Part shown: positions 50,699-61,000 of the stretch, one piece after another | How the letters are laid out: each line of letters begins with the position of its first letter | Position numbering within the stretch: position 1 is the first letter of the stretch | Assembly: GCA_963277665.1 (NCBI GenBank) | Contig: OY728121.1 | Coordinates: 959,114,097-959,178,096 of the forward strand | Length of the DNA stretch: 64,000 bases | Origin: Viscum album | Lineage: Eukaryota > Streptophyta > Magnoliopsida > Santalales > Viscaceae | Direction: 5' to 3' | Made by a program: the position numbers and the translations under genes | Notes under the pieces: model-generated | The model's input: the letters and a program-made list of their open reading frames with translations, nothing else | Told to the model about the DNA's origin: nothing | Databases searched by the model: none

Positions 50699-51100
50699 AT
50701 AACTCAGGCTATGGATCTCCAAACGACATGCCGTCAGTGGCGATGCGATCCTTGGATCGAGACGGTCGTTTAGGTATATCGCACTCAAGGTTTTGGAATA
50801 CTTTGAGTTCGGTCGGGTTGGTTCGTACACGAAACCAACCGGGCCCTCGGAGCAGAAACACTCATATCTTTAGCTACGGACGTCTGAATGATGTGACGTC
50901 AGCTTTTTTGAGTTCCTCTTAGCGAGACGGATCTTTTGGCATACTCCGCCCGAGTTTTGGACGCAGTTGGAGTACAGTCGGGTTGGTTTTGCCTTAAAAT
51001 CCAACCGGGCCCCTAGAACGAAAAAGCCAATAACTCTCAGACCGGGCGTCCGATTGACGCGCCGACTGTTGCGTTGAGTCCTGTTGACGATTCGAAACTT
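50699..51100 (+). repeat. Three ~165-bp LTR modules
   Basis: Degenerate modules start at ATAACTC 50699, ATATCTT 50864 and ATAACTC 51030, a spacing of 165 and 166 bp. Each continues with a GRYGTCYGAWTGA-like block and a CCGTCAG or GACTGTTG block. Between them, imperfect hairpins GGTTGG...CCAACC lie at 50816-50840 and 50981-51006, each followed by CGGGCCC. The 3' LTR has the same spacing (58807, 58972, 59138). Related modules occur in LTR F near 60782 and 60954. Confidence 0.75.
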
Positions 51101-51103
51101 TTG

Positions 51104-51141
51104 GATACATCAACTCTGGAATTTGTGACAGTTGATGTATC
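51104..51141 (+). repeat. Perfect 12-bp-stem hairpin in LTR A
   Basis: GATACATCAACT at 51104-51115 and AGTTGATGTATC at 51130-51141, with a 14-base loop. It is present unchanged in the stem in the 3' LTR at 59213-59250. Confidence 0.9.
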
Positions 51142-51285
51142 AGCCTCTCGGCTCGTGGAGAGGACCCTCCCGAACGAGCTTGCTGTGTGCGGGAACCCTA
51201 GAGCTGGCTACGACTGCTACTGTGACTGTGACAAAGACTGTGCAGAGATCCTCAGTGGATTTGATGACAATGACTACAGCACTCA

Positions 51286-51607
51286 GTGATCCTGTGTGGA
51301 TCAGTGCTACCGATCCTGTGTGGGTCCGATCCTGTGTGGGTCTGCGCTCACCGGTCCTGTATGAACCAGCACCTACAGATCCTGTGTGGGTCCGATCCTT
51401 TGTGGGTCTTTGCAGGGGTTAGTACATATCGATCATTTGTGGGTCTGACGACTTAGATGGATCAGTGATGATCTCTATCGTCTTTCGAATAAGTATACCT
51501 GTGTGAGCTGAATCCTGTTTCTTTCCTATGTGGATTGTGTTGTGCTATCCTGTGTGGATTTCGTTTTGCTTTCCTATGTGGAATACGTATACTTTCCTGT
51601 GTGGAAT
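51286..51607 (+). repeat. Short CCTGTGTGG-type repeats
   Basis: Roughly a dozen copies of TCCTRTGTGG(A/G)T(C/T), irregularly spaced. The first ones come as GATCCTGTGTGGGTC units about 15 bp apart, later ones as CTTTCCTATGTGGAAT units. The same array is in the 3' LTR (about 59396-59700). No stop-free coding signal accompanies it. Confidence 0.8.
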
Positions 51608-51652
51608 GAGTTGTACTTGGGCTCGGAGGTTGGAGCGTATTTTAAATGATGA

Positions 51653-51682
51653 CTTAGGTATATGAATGGGCATATACCTAAG
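51653..51682 (+). repeat. Perfect 12-bp-stem hairpin with 6-base loop in LTR A
   Basis: CTTAGGTATATG, loop AATGGG, CATATACCTAAG. The 3' LTR has the same stem with loop TATGGG at 59745-59774. Confidence 0.95.
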
Positions 51683-52283
51683 CAGTGTCGGTTGTTACTT
51701 CGTGTTTGTATTCTACCTTTGTGATTTATCCTTTGTGGATTTTGTGAGACCTTCGGGGGTCTCGGGGTCCCTACTGAGTAACTTATACACACCCCTGCAC
51801 GGGCTATGCCCACACTACGTTGTGTTGGTTGCAGATGACGGACATCGTTGATCGTGGTTGAGGCTTGCAGAGAAGGACGGTACCTGCAGGTGGACCACTG
51901 GGCGGGACGTGCTCGGAGCAGCCGGCGGGACCCGAAGAGCAGTGGAGCTATCTATAACCACCCTTCAGGTGGGATTTCCAGTGGACAGCTCGGTGTAGCG
52001 GCTTTTACTTTACAGTTGATGTTTTCCCTTTCGAGTTGTACTTTACTTTCAGTTTGGGTTTGTATACTGGCCCATTTACTTTTCCGCACTTCAGTTGTAC
52101 TCTATTTTTACTTAGTGTTTACTTTTCTGTTTGCTTACTCTGTGGTGCTTTTTTACTTTACAAAGGAAATGCCTTCCCTTTTTACCGGGATTTACGCCTT
52201 GGTGCTAGTCGCCAGCCCCTGGCCTATGGAAGGTAGGTTTGGGGTAGTCACGTCACGGGCCCTGAGGGCGGGTCGTGACAAAT

Positions 52284-52294
52284 TGGTATCAGAG
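52284..52294 (+). other. Primer binding site of element A
   Basis: TGGTATCAGAG, an 11-base match to the plant initiator-Met-tRNA site. It starts three bases after the 5' LTR end (GTCGTGACA). Confidence 0.95.
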
Positions 52295-52554
52295 GAGTTC
52301 GGTTCTACCGCGAACTCTAATCTTTTCTATGTGAGGAAATAATGTTTAGCATATTGAGTGTGGTTATCAGTCCAGGGAGTTCAGTGTTGGTGTGGCGGCC
52401 GACGTATCCATACACTAGGACCCTGACTTCTGATTTCCGACTTAATGCACGAAAACATTGATTGTGTGTGTCTTTCAAGTTTTCTTTGTGATTACATTAT
52501 ATCAGCTCACCAGGTATACTGTTCTGACCGTGGCGCACCTGTTTCCTTTACAGG

Positions 52555-53740
52555 ATGGCCCCACGACGGCAGCCAGCTAGGGTTCCGAGAGTCGAGCGTG
52601 ATGACAGCCCACCGAGCGACGAGGCCTCGGTGTAGGGCCCTTTGTCAGCTGTGGCACGGGCAGTAGCACTACCCGTCGAGCCCCCGATACTTCCAACACC
52701 AGCCGCTGATGATGCACGTTGCCTCAGCGCACTGCATGAGTTTCAACGCCAACGACCAACCAGGTTTCATGGGGAGACGGACCCCCAGGCAGCAGAGGAC
52801 TGGTTGGAGGCAGTGGTACGAGTTTTCAGGCTAGTGAGGACACCAGCAGACCTCATGGTGATCCTCGCTGCGAGCCTACTGCACGCAGAAGCGGGCCGAT
52901 GGTGGATCTTGATACTCCAGGTGCACGATGAGGCATCTCTACTTTGGACAGACTTTGAGAGCCTCTTCCGCTCGGAGTTCGTCCCAACCACCCTCCGTGC
53001 GGTGAACAATCAGGAGCTTCTTCAGCTGCGGCAGGGCAGCATGACGGTCGCTCAGTACTCAGCGAGATTTACTGATCTCTCGTGCTACTCGACCGACATG
53101 GTACAAGACCCATTCTTCTGGGCTCGGACCTTTGAGCAGGGTTTGAGACACGAGATCAGGGCATCACTGATCTCCCTCTGCATTCCGACTCAGATGGGAG
53201 TACTAGAGCGGGCCCTTTTGATCGAGAGCTTCCTTTCTAAGTCTACACCAGCGCCGAGACCCACCGCAGGGTGGCACGTGGCAGAGTCTTCTACGGCAGG
53301 CAGTCGACGGATGACTCAGGGGTCCAGGAAGACCAGACCTTCATGCAGATGACCTCAGGACACTGGCTCAGTAGTGCGGGGCACACAACGCAGAGCCAGT
53401 CTTTCGAGAGGCATTAAATGCTACTTGTGCGGCGGGCAGGGCCACATGGCTCGTGACTGCCCGACCCGCCGTGCCGAGGAGCAACAGACGGTTGAGGGAC
53501 CACCGAGGCAGAGGTAGAGGGTCGACCGTGGCGGCCCGCAGGGAGGAGGCAGACGAGTAAGAGGAGCTGGACGAGTAGCAGGTGGTGTGTGACGCTTTGA
53601 GGCTCTACCACCACCACCACCAAGAGGTCCACCACGACCACGGGGAGCTAGCAGGCAGAGACAGGCACAGCTCCAGGCAGAAGAGGCCTACGACCACGAC
53701 GCACCTGAGATGATTCGAGGTACTGTGTCTATTACACCCT
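52555..53740 (+). pseudogene. Element A gag (capsid and nucleocapsid), broken
   Basis: The start is ATG at 52555 (MAPRRQPARVP), a usual gag start about 270 bp after the primer site. Capsid region: TRFHGETDPQAAEDWL at about residues 65-85 (PTF-x-G-x-x-DP-x-x-AE-x-WL pattern), then LLQLRQGSMTVAQY. Zinc knuckle CYLCGGQGHMARDC at 53419-53460 is complete. A proline-rich, arginine-rich tail follows. In-frame stops: TAG 52633, TGA 53350, TAG 53515, TGA 53590. The frame stays open in register apart from these, so the damage is by substitution. The longest stop-free piece is 52636-53352. Gag would package the element RNA in cytoplasmic particles. Gag and pol appear to have been one long reading frame, now shifted between about 53730 and 53748. 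Confidence 0.9.
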
Positions 53741-53747
53741 TTCTGCA

Positions 53748-56700
53748 GTACTTATAGACACAGGAGTGATTCACTCTTTCATAGCCGCTGCCCTTGTTCG
53801 GAGCTCGGAGATTCCGACAGAGCCATTGGCTCGATCCTTACGGATAGAGACTCCTACGTGAGCAGACTCGACGATTACACACTGGTGTCTGTAGTGTGAG
53901 CTTACTCTAGGAGGTGAGAGCTTCGGCTGGGATCATCTTGTAGCAGCGTCGAGGCCTTACGACGTCATCTTGGGCATGGATTGGTTATCTATGGTCCATG
54001 CCCAGATTGACTGTTTTAGGCGCAAGGTGCGATGTGTACGCACCGACGGGAGCAGGTTAACCTTCACTGGTGAGAAGGGAGCCTTTGCAGTACAGGATGG
54101 ACTTCCGTGGAGGAGAGGATAGACCATCACTCATCAGTTGGCTAGCCTCATCCTTGGAGGAGTTGACGTGCGGAGTCCTGGTTTTCCTGCCGTGGTGGAT
54201 CAGTTTGCGGACGTTTTTCCCGATGACGTTCCAGGGATACCTCCTCGTATAGAGGTAGACTTTTATATTGACTTGTACCCCGGGACAGCCCCGATATCGA
54301 CTCCAGCATATCGGATGTCCCCCGCCGAGCTTCGAGAGCTACGGGTACAGTTGGAGGACTTGCAGGGCAAGGGGTTCATCCGACCCAGTGTTTCACCCTG
54401 GGCTTCCCCGATTTTGTTCTCCAAGAAGGTGGACGGGATCTTGCGAATTTGTGTTGACTATCTCCGCCTGAACCAGGTGACAGTGAGGAATAAGTATCTT
54501 CTGCCGAGGATTGATGACCTCTTTGATCAGCTCAAGAGAGCACGGTGGTTCTCGAAGATAGAACTCAGGTCAGGCTATCATCAGCTCAGAGTTAGAGACG
54601 AGGACGTGCAGAAGACAGCCTTCAGATGTCGGTATGGCCACTATGAGTTCTTGGTTATGCCTTTCGGTGTAACCAATTCTCTAGCAGTGTTCATGGACCT
54701 TATGAATAGGATCTTTCAGCCATACCTCGATCGATTTGTCGTGGTCTTCATCGACACCATTTTGATATACTCGACGACTGAGGAGGAGCACGCCTACCAC
54801 TCGCGGGTTGTACTAGACACACTCCGAGAGAACCTGCTTTATGAAAAGATCTCGAAGATCCATTTATAGATACGTGAGGACCACTTCTTGGGACACGTCA
54901 TCTCTGAGGCGGGAGTTGTATAGGATCCTACGAAGATCGAGGCATTGTTAGCTTGGGAGCCACCCAGGAGTGTGACGGAGGTTTGGAGTTTCTTGGGATT
55001 AGCTGGATACTACCGGAGATTCGTGCCAGACTTCTCTAGAGTTGCGGCACCACTCTAAGCTTTGACGAAGAAGGGGAAACCCTTCGTATGGTCATACAGA
55101 TGTCAGGAGAGCTTCCAAGAGCTGAGACAGAGATTGACCAGCGCACCTATCTTGAGGTTTCCTGAAGAGGGAGTAGGGTACGTAGTCTACTGCGATGCAT
55201 CAGGGACCGGACTCGGATGTGTCCTGATGCAGGAGCGGGCAGTGATCGCCTATGGATCACGAAAGTTGAGGCCGCATGAGCAGAACTACGATACCCATGA
55301 CCTAGAGTTAGCAGCAGTGGTCTTCGCTCTGAAGACATGGCGGCACTATCTGATGGGCGAGCGGTTTAAAGTATTTTCTGATCATGAGAGTCTCAGGTAT
55401 ATCTTCTCGCAGAAGGACCTAAACCTGAGATAGCGGCGATGGCTCAAGTTCCTCCAGGACTATGACTTTGAGATAGTCTATACTCCTGGGAAGGGAAACG
55501 TATTAGTCGATGCCCTTAGCAGGAGGATGGGCATTAAGCTACTTGAGGAGGCGACAAAGCAGCTAGTCTCTTTGCAGATATCCTTCATGGATAGAGATTG
55601 AGCAGCCTTCCTTCAGTCTCTCACAGTCACCCCTCCACTACTGCAGTGGTTCAGAGAAGCACAGCGAGAGGACGCTGACTGTGAGACACGGCATGCACAG
55701 ATATCCTCGAGATAGGCACCTGATGGTTTCTCCCTTGTAGTAGAGCACGACATCCTTTTCAGAGGACGTACCATGGTACCAGTTGCTTTGTGGGAGGAGG
55801 TTCTAAGAGAGTTTCACACTTCTCCTTTGGTGGTACATCCTGGAGTGGCAAAGATGTACCAGGACCTCAGACGACAGCACTGGTGTCCAGGCATGAAGAA
55901 GGTTGTGGAAGAGTTCGTTTCTCGATGCCTCACCTGCCATCCTGTGAAGGATGAGCACCAGGTACCAGCAGGCTTGGTACAGCACTTGGAGGTCCCAGAG
56001 TGGAAGTGGGATGGGATATCTATGGACTTCATGACTGGACTTCCACACACTTCCAGAGGTCACGACTCCATCTGGGTGATTTTCGGCCGACTCACCAAGT
56101 CGGCTCACTTCTTACCCATCAGAGAGCAGGGCTCAGTGGAGAGATTGGGACGTCTCTACATTCAAGAGATTGTACGGCTTCACGGTGTGCCATCTTCTAT
56201 CGTCTCCGATCGAGATTCTCACTTTACTTCCCGACTTTGGAAGGGGTTGCAGGAGGCGTTTGGGATGCAGCTACGTCTGAGCACAGCCTTTCATCCTCAG
56301 ACGGATGGTCAGATGGAGAGAACCATTCAGACTCTCGAGGACATGCTCCGCGCATGTGTCCTCGACTTTGGTAGTAGCTGGGAGGACCACCTACCCTTGG
56401 TGGAGTTTGCGTACAACAACAGCTACCACTACACCATCGATATGGAACCGTATGAGGCATTGTACGACCGACCTTGTAGATCTCCTTTGTGCTGGACAGA
56501 CCCTGGGGAGTCAGCACTTGTGGGACCGGAGATGGTTCAGGCCATGACAGAGAAGGTCCAGGTCATCCAGGAGCGGATGAGGATAGCTCAGTGCCGGCAG
56601 AAGTCATACGCTGACAGGAGGCGGAGGCCACTTGAGTTTGAGGATGGCGACCACGTCTTCTTGCGGGTCTCACCTCGACGTGGTATACGGAGATTTGGCC

Positions 56701-57062
56701 GAGGCGGCAAGTTATCTTCATGCTTCATCGTACCCTTCCAGGTCCTCAGCAGGATTAGCGAGGTGGCTTATCGCCTGGCTCTACCACCTCAGTTGCACCG
56801 GGTGCACGACGTCTTCCACGTGTCTCGGCTGAGGAGATACTTGCATGACCCGACGCACATCATTAACCATGGGGAGCTTGACGTTGACGATGGGGAAACT
56901 TTTGCAGAGGTCCCGGTGATGATCGAGGATCGACAGGAGCGGGTCCTATGTGGACGGTCGATTCCTCTTGTGCGCATCAGATGGTAGCACGAGAATCTCT
57001 AGGAGAGCACTTGGGAGTGGGAGGCTCAGTTGCGTGCTCAGTACCCTCATTTGTTTCCCTAG
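53748..57062 (+). pseudogene. Element A pol: PR-RT-RNase H-IN-chromodomain, broken
   Basis: One frame (codon starts at multiples of 3) runs through 3.3 kb without an indel. Protease: VLIDTGVIHSFIA at 53748-53786. RT 54238-54860: [32 protein letters not shown] and YEFLVMPFG; the catalytic FIDD is FIDT (54747-54758), and the D of the DLRSGYHQ motif is E (54561-54563). RNase H 55180-55430: [26 protein letters not shown]. Integrase 55800-56560: zinc end with CLTC, then SMDFMTGLP, SDRDSHF and HPQTDGQMERT, keeping D, D and E. C-terminal FHVSRLRRYLHDPTH and a chromodomain-like IPLVRIRW...TWEWE end. Stops: TGA 53859, TAG 53892, 54120, 54867, 54921, TAA 55056, TAG 55431, TGA 55599, TAG 55713, 56985, 57000; natural end TAG 57060. 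Confidence 0.95.
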
Positions 57063-57098
57063 TTTTGATGTATCTTTACGTGGACGTAAAGACCTAAT

Positions 57099-57108
57099 GT
57101 GGGAGTAA
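57099..57108 (+). other. Polypurine tract of element A
   Basis: GTGGGAGTAA directly before the 3' LTR start TGTAAAGACC. It is short and contains two pyrimidines, but its position is exact. Confidence 0.75.
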
Positions 57109-60100
57109 TGTAAAGACCCGTAAAATTCAAGGGAATTTTTTTTTAATTTTTTTTAGAATTTTACAAGAGCGTGGTTTCTGACGGCACCTGATTCCGAGGC
57201 CCGGTGTGCCCGGAATCAATTTCCGAAGTTTGGCTCGGGTACGTTCAGTGAACGAACGAGCGGGAATTTCTACCTTTTGAACCGGTTCCCGGAATCGAAT
57301 TACGAGGGCACCGATGAACTCGCAGCGCCGATATTCGCTTAAGGAGACCTTTTCCGAGTTTGCATTTTATGCGGAATGAAAGTTAGTTTTGGGGAAAAGT
57401 TAGAAGAAGTTAAATAAAATTGTGGAACACAATTTCATTTTTAACTTGTTGGTTAACTCCTCCCAAAGGGAGTTAGAGGTGGGACCCACATCCACATAAC
57501 CTCCCTTGAGAGGATTAAGTGTGGTGGTGCCCACACGAGACCTAACTTTTGAACTTCCCTCTTAATGTGACCTTTCAGTTTCTTGCCAACTCCTTGATTT
57601 TAATTAATTGAACCAACTTAATTAATTAATTTGAGTGTTTGAATTATTTTGAATTCATTTTTCCAACATTAAAAAGATAGATTATATTCTTCTTTTTGGG
57701 TTGGCATAAACTTTGTGGGGAGAACTAAGGAGAGAAGAAGAACTCTTGGAAGATCACCAACCTCTCGAGGAAGAACGTTCCACATTTCTGAAGAACGTGA
57801 AGCAACACCTCCGACCATCTTCAAACGGAGTAAGGAAGGGAAGCACCGCCGCCTACGAAGTATACAGAGGGTGACGTCTCGGCTCGACTTCACTGAGCTC
57901 TTCTCCCACCAACCTAGACGGAACGACGCCCGAACTCCGCGACGCTTGTCTTCCGCGGGTCGTTGAAGAACACCGTTCATGAAACCGAGGTAGGGGTTTG
58001 TCTTATTGTTTTGTCCATGATTTCTACCCGTGATTATTTCTTCGTGAAATTTGTCTAATTGATAGCAAATAACGCGATGGGGCCGGACCGCACGAACACG
58101 TCCGACCCTCCTCCTATTCATGTTGATTCTGTTGTGGATTGAAACGGGTGTGGTGCGGTGTCGTCGCACCGCGCAGGATCATACGGCAAGAAACGCGTGG
58201 CGCCGTCGCGCCGCGTCGTAAAATAATGCAAGGACGCGATGCCGTCGCGCCGCGTCGAAGAAAGTTGAAGGCGCCGCGGCCAGAGCGGGGCCGTGGCGGA
58301 GGGGCGCGGTGCCGTCAAACCGCGCCGGACGACAAAGGCTGCGGCCGGTTCCGGGCAACGGCGGAAAAAGAAGACCGGCGGCTAGCCGGGCTGCCGGTGT
58401 CGGAAGCCGGAAGGGGGACCGGCCTTGCCGGTCCCGTTAAGGAAGAACCGGCCGACCAGGTCGGGCCGGCCGGAAGGGAGGAAAACTGGGGGAAATTAAT
58501 TCCCCTGGGAAGCAAGTGAAATGACCCCCATAATGAGGGGGGCCGGTTTCACAAAGGGGGGGCCGGCGGCCCCCCGTTTTCCAGCAGCTCGGCCGAAGGG
58601 CGAGCTGGCAGCGCGTGACGCGCTGCGCCGGACCGGTGCCAGGCCGGTCCGCCAGGCCGGGCCGGGCCGGGCCGGGTCTCGCCGGGCCGGGCCGGTTCGA
58701 CCCTGTCTGGGGCGGGTTGACCCGGTACGGGCCAACCGGGGGGTCTCGGGCCGGGACGGCCCGGGCCCGAATCCCCCGTTATCGAGCGGTTTGGATTCAA
58801 ATTCCCATAACTCGGGCTAAGGATCTCCAAACGATAAAACGTCAGCGGCGATGTGATCCTTGGATCGAGACAGTCGTTTCGGTATATCGCACTCAAGGTT
58901 TCGGAATACTTTGAGTTCGGCCGGGTTGGTTCGTACACGAAACCAACCGGGCCCTCGGAGCGGAAACACTCATATCTTGAGCTACGGACGTCTGAATGAC
59001 GTGCCGTCAGCTTTGTTGAGTTCCTCTTAGCGAGACGGATCTTTTGACATACTCCGCCCGAGGTTTGGACGTAGGTGGAGTACGTTCGGGTTGGTTTTTC
59101 CTTAAAAACCAACCAGGCCCCTCGAACAAAAAAGCCAATAACTCTCACACCGGGCGTCCGATTGACGCCCCGTCTGTTGCGTTGACTTCCTGTTGACGAC
59201 ACAGAAATTTTGGATACATCAACTCTGGACTTTGTGACAGTTGATGTATCAGCCTCTCAGCTCGTGGAGCGGATCCTCCTGAACGAGCTTGCTGTGTGCG
59301 GGAACCCTAGAGCTGGGTGCGACTGCTACTGTGACCGTGACGACGACTGCGCAGAGATCCTCAGAGGATTTGACGACGACGACTACATCACTCAGCGATC
59401 CTGTGTGGATCAGTGCTACCGATCCTATGTGGGTCTGCGCTCAGCGGTCCGGTGTGAACCAGCGCCTACAGATCCTGTGTGGGTCCGATCCTGTGTGGGT
59501 CTTTGCGGGGGTTAGTACCTATCGATCCTTTGTGGGTCCGACGACTTAGATGGATCAGTGATCATCTCTATCATCTTTCGAAGAAGTATACCTGTGTGAG
59601 CTGAATCCTGTTGCTTTCCTGTGTGGATTGTGTTGTGCTATCCTGTGTGGATTTCGTTTTTCTTTCCTATGTGGAATACGTATACTTAATATGTGGACTG
59701 AGTTGTACTTGGCCTCAGAGGTTGGAGCGTATTTGAAATGATGACTTAGGTATATGTATGGGCATATACCTAAGCAGTGTCGGTTGTTACTTCCTGTTTG
59801 TATCCTACCTTTGTGGTTTATCCTTTGTGTATTTTGTGAGACCTTCGGGGGTCTCGGGGTACCTACTGAGTAGCTTATACTCACCCCTACACGGGCTATG
59901 CCCGCACTACGTTGTGTTGGTTTCAGACGACGGACAGTGTTGATCGTGGTTGAGGCTTGCAGAGCAGGACGGTACCTGGAGGTGGAACACTGGGCGGGAC
60001 GTGCTCGGAGCGGACGCCGGGACCCGAGGAGCAGTGGAGCTATCTGTACCCACCCATCAGGTGGGATTTCCAGTGGACAGCTCGTTGTAGCGGCTTTGAC

Positions 60101-60372
60101 TTTACAGTTGATGTTTTCCCTTTCGAGTTGTACTTTACTTTCAGTTTGGGTTTTTATACTGTCCCATTTACTTTTTCGCACTTCAGTTGTACTCTGTTTT
60201 TACTTAGTGTTTACTTTTCTGTTTTCTTACTCTGTGGTGCTTGTTTACTTTACAAAGGCAATGCCTTTCCTTTTTACTGGGATTTATGCCCTGGTGCTAG
60301 TCCCCAGCCCCTGGCCTATGGAAGGAGGGCTTGGGGTAGTCACGGCGTGGGCCCCAAGTGCGGGTCGTGACA
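57109..60372 (+). repeat. Element A 3' LTR
   Basis: 3264 bp with intact TG...CA ends. It lacks the 857-bp duplication of the 5' LTR. Otherwise the order is the same: TGTAAAGACCCG start, donor-like GAGGTAGGGG near 57987, GC-rich mini-hairpins, three ~165-bp modules, hairpins at 59213-59250 and 59745-59774, and the CCTGTGTGG array. The 166-codon minus-strand open frame at 57669-58169 and the plus-strand frames at 57715-57966, 58139-58519 and 59898-60398 are judged non-coding. Confidence 0.95.
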
Positions 60373-60377
60373 GGTGC
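60373..60377 (+). repeat. Target-site duplication of element A (right copy)
   Basis: GGTGC, identical to 48192-48196. Confidence 0.9.
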
Positions 60378-60613
60378 CACTTTTTGTCGAGTGGGTGAAA
60401 GATTGGAAATAAATTGGAGGGAGAGTGTGATAATTAAAATGGGAAGTAATAAAAGAAAATAAATGGAAATCTATTAAGGATAAAGGGGGTGTGGCACACC
60501 AAATTGGAGAGAATATGGTTCGTGGATTTGGGTATTAGAAATAAATCAATTAAAAATAATAATATAATAATCATGTTTTTGTTTTTGTAGATAAAACACT
60601 TTTTCGACCATTA

Positions 60614-61000
60614 CTTATTCATGCGACCTCGGTTTCACGAATCGTATATGGCAGTGCGACCGAGATTCCAAGACGGAAATTTCAAGTCTAATATTGGTTG
60701 CCTTTTTGGGTTTTCGGATCGGGTACCCAAAGAACTCGGAAAATAATAGATTTAATAATATTATTAAATTTTTGACCCGCCATAACTTCCGTGTGTGACG
60801 TCTGATTGACTTCTCGTCAATGGTGATGTGATCCTGTCATTAATACGATCGATTCAAGTCTAATGTGGAATATTAAATTATGGTTTGTGGATCGGGTCTG
60901 CGAAACAACCAATTATAATAATATTGTTATTATTACGGGATATTGTATTTGACATATCTCCTTCATACAGTGATGGAATGGCAAACCATCAGTGACGTTG
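60614..61000 (+). repeat. LTR F ~170-bp modules
   Basis: Module starts at about 60614 (weak), ATAACTT 60782 and ATATCTC 60954, spaced about 168 and 172 bp. The second shares ATAACT, GACGTCTGATTGA and a GTCAATGGTGATGTGATCCT-like block with module 1 of LTR A (50699). The third shares the CATCAGTGACG part. Confidence 0.6.

Larger units (their letters stand above)
48197..52280 (+). repeat. Element A 5' LTR
   Basis: 4084 bp, ending GGTCGTGACA. The first dinucleotide is TA instead of TG. It is longer than the 3' LTR (3264 bp) because of an 857-bp internal tandem duplication. From about 50.05 to 51.1 kb it is very GC- and CpG-rich, then turns to a structured region with hairpins and short repeats. 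Open frames on both strands (for example minus 49615-50004) recur in the 3' LTR but show no known motif. A possible leader starts after 48815, and a donor-like GAGGTAGGGG lies near 49074 and again near 49933. Confidence 0.95.
48197..60372 (+). mobile_element. Element A: full-length Ty3/gypsy chromovirus, inactive
   Basis: 12176 bp on the plus strand: 5' LTR 48197-52280, primer binding site, gag, pol with protease, RT, RNase H, integrase and chromodomain-like end, polypurine tract, 3' LTR 57109-60372. Target duplication GGTGC on both sides. The LTR start (TGTAAAGACCCG), long LTRs and terminal chromodomain region suggest the Tekay (Del) clade, by inference. It inserted into the LTR of element F and is much younger than elements B-E and G. 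By eye, the last ~270 bp of its two LTRs differ at about 20 positions. It cannot transpose because gag-pol has 15 stops. Confidence 0.95.

Noticed and set aside
50479..50922. 147-codon plus-strand frame and overlapping Pro/Arg/Gly-rich frames
   Set aside because: GC-rich LTR DNA is poor in stops in all frames; amino-acid content is a by-product of composition.
51848..52342. 164-codon plus-strand frame, repeated at 59898-60398, with a hydrophobic centre
   Set aside because: Runs across the LTR end and primer site; hydrophobicity comes from T-rich LTR sequence; no family match recognised.
55803..56977. Several antisense or shifted frames over element A integrase
   Set aside because: Shadows of the real pol frame, which alone carries the zinc-binding and catalytic motifs.
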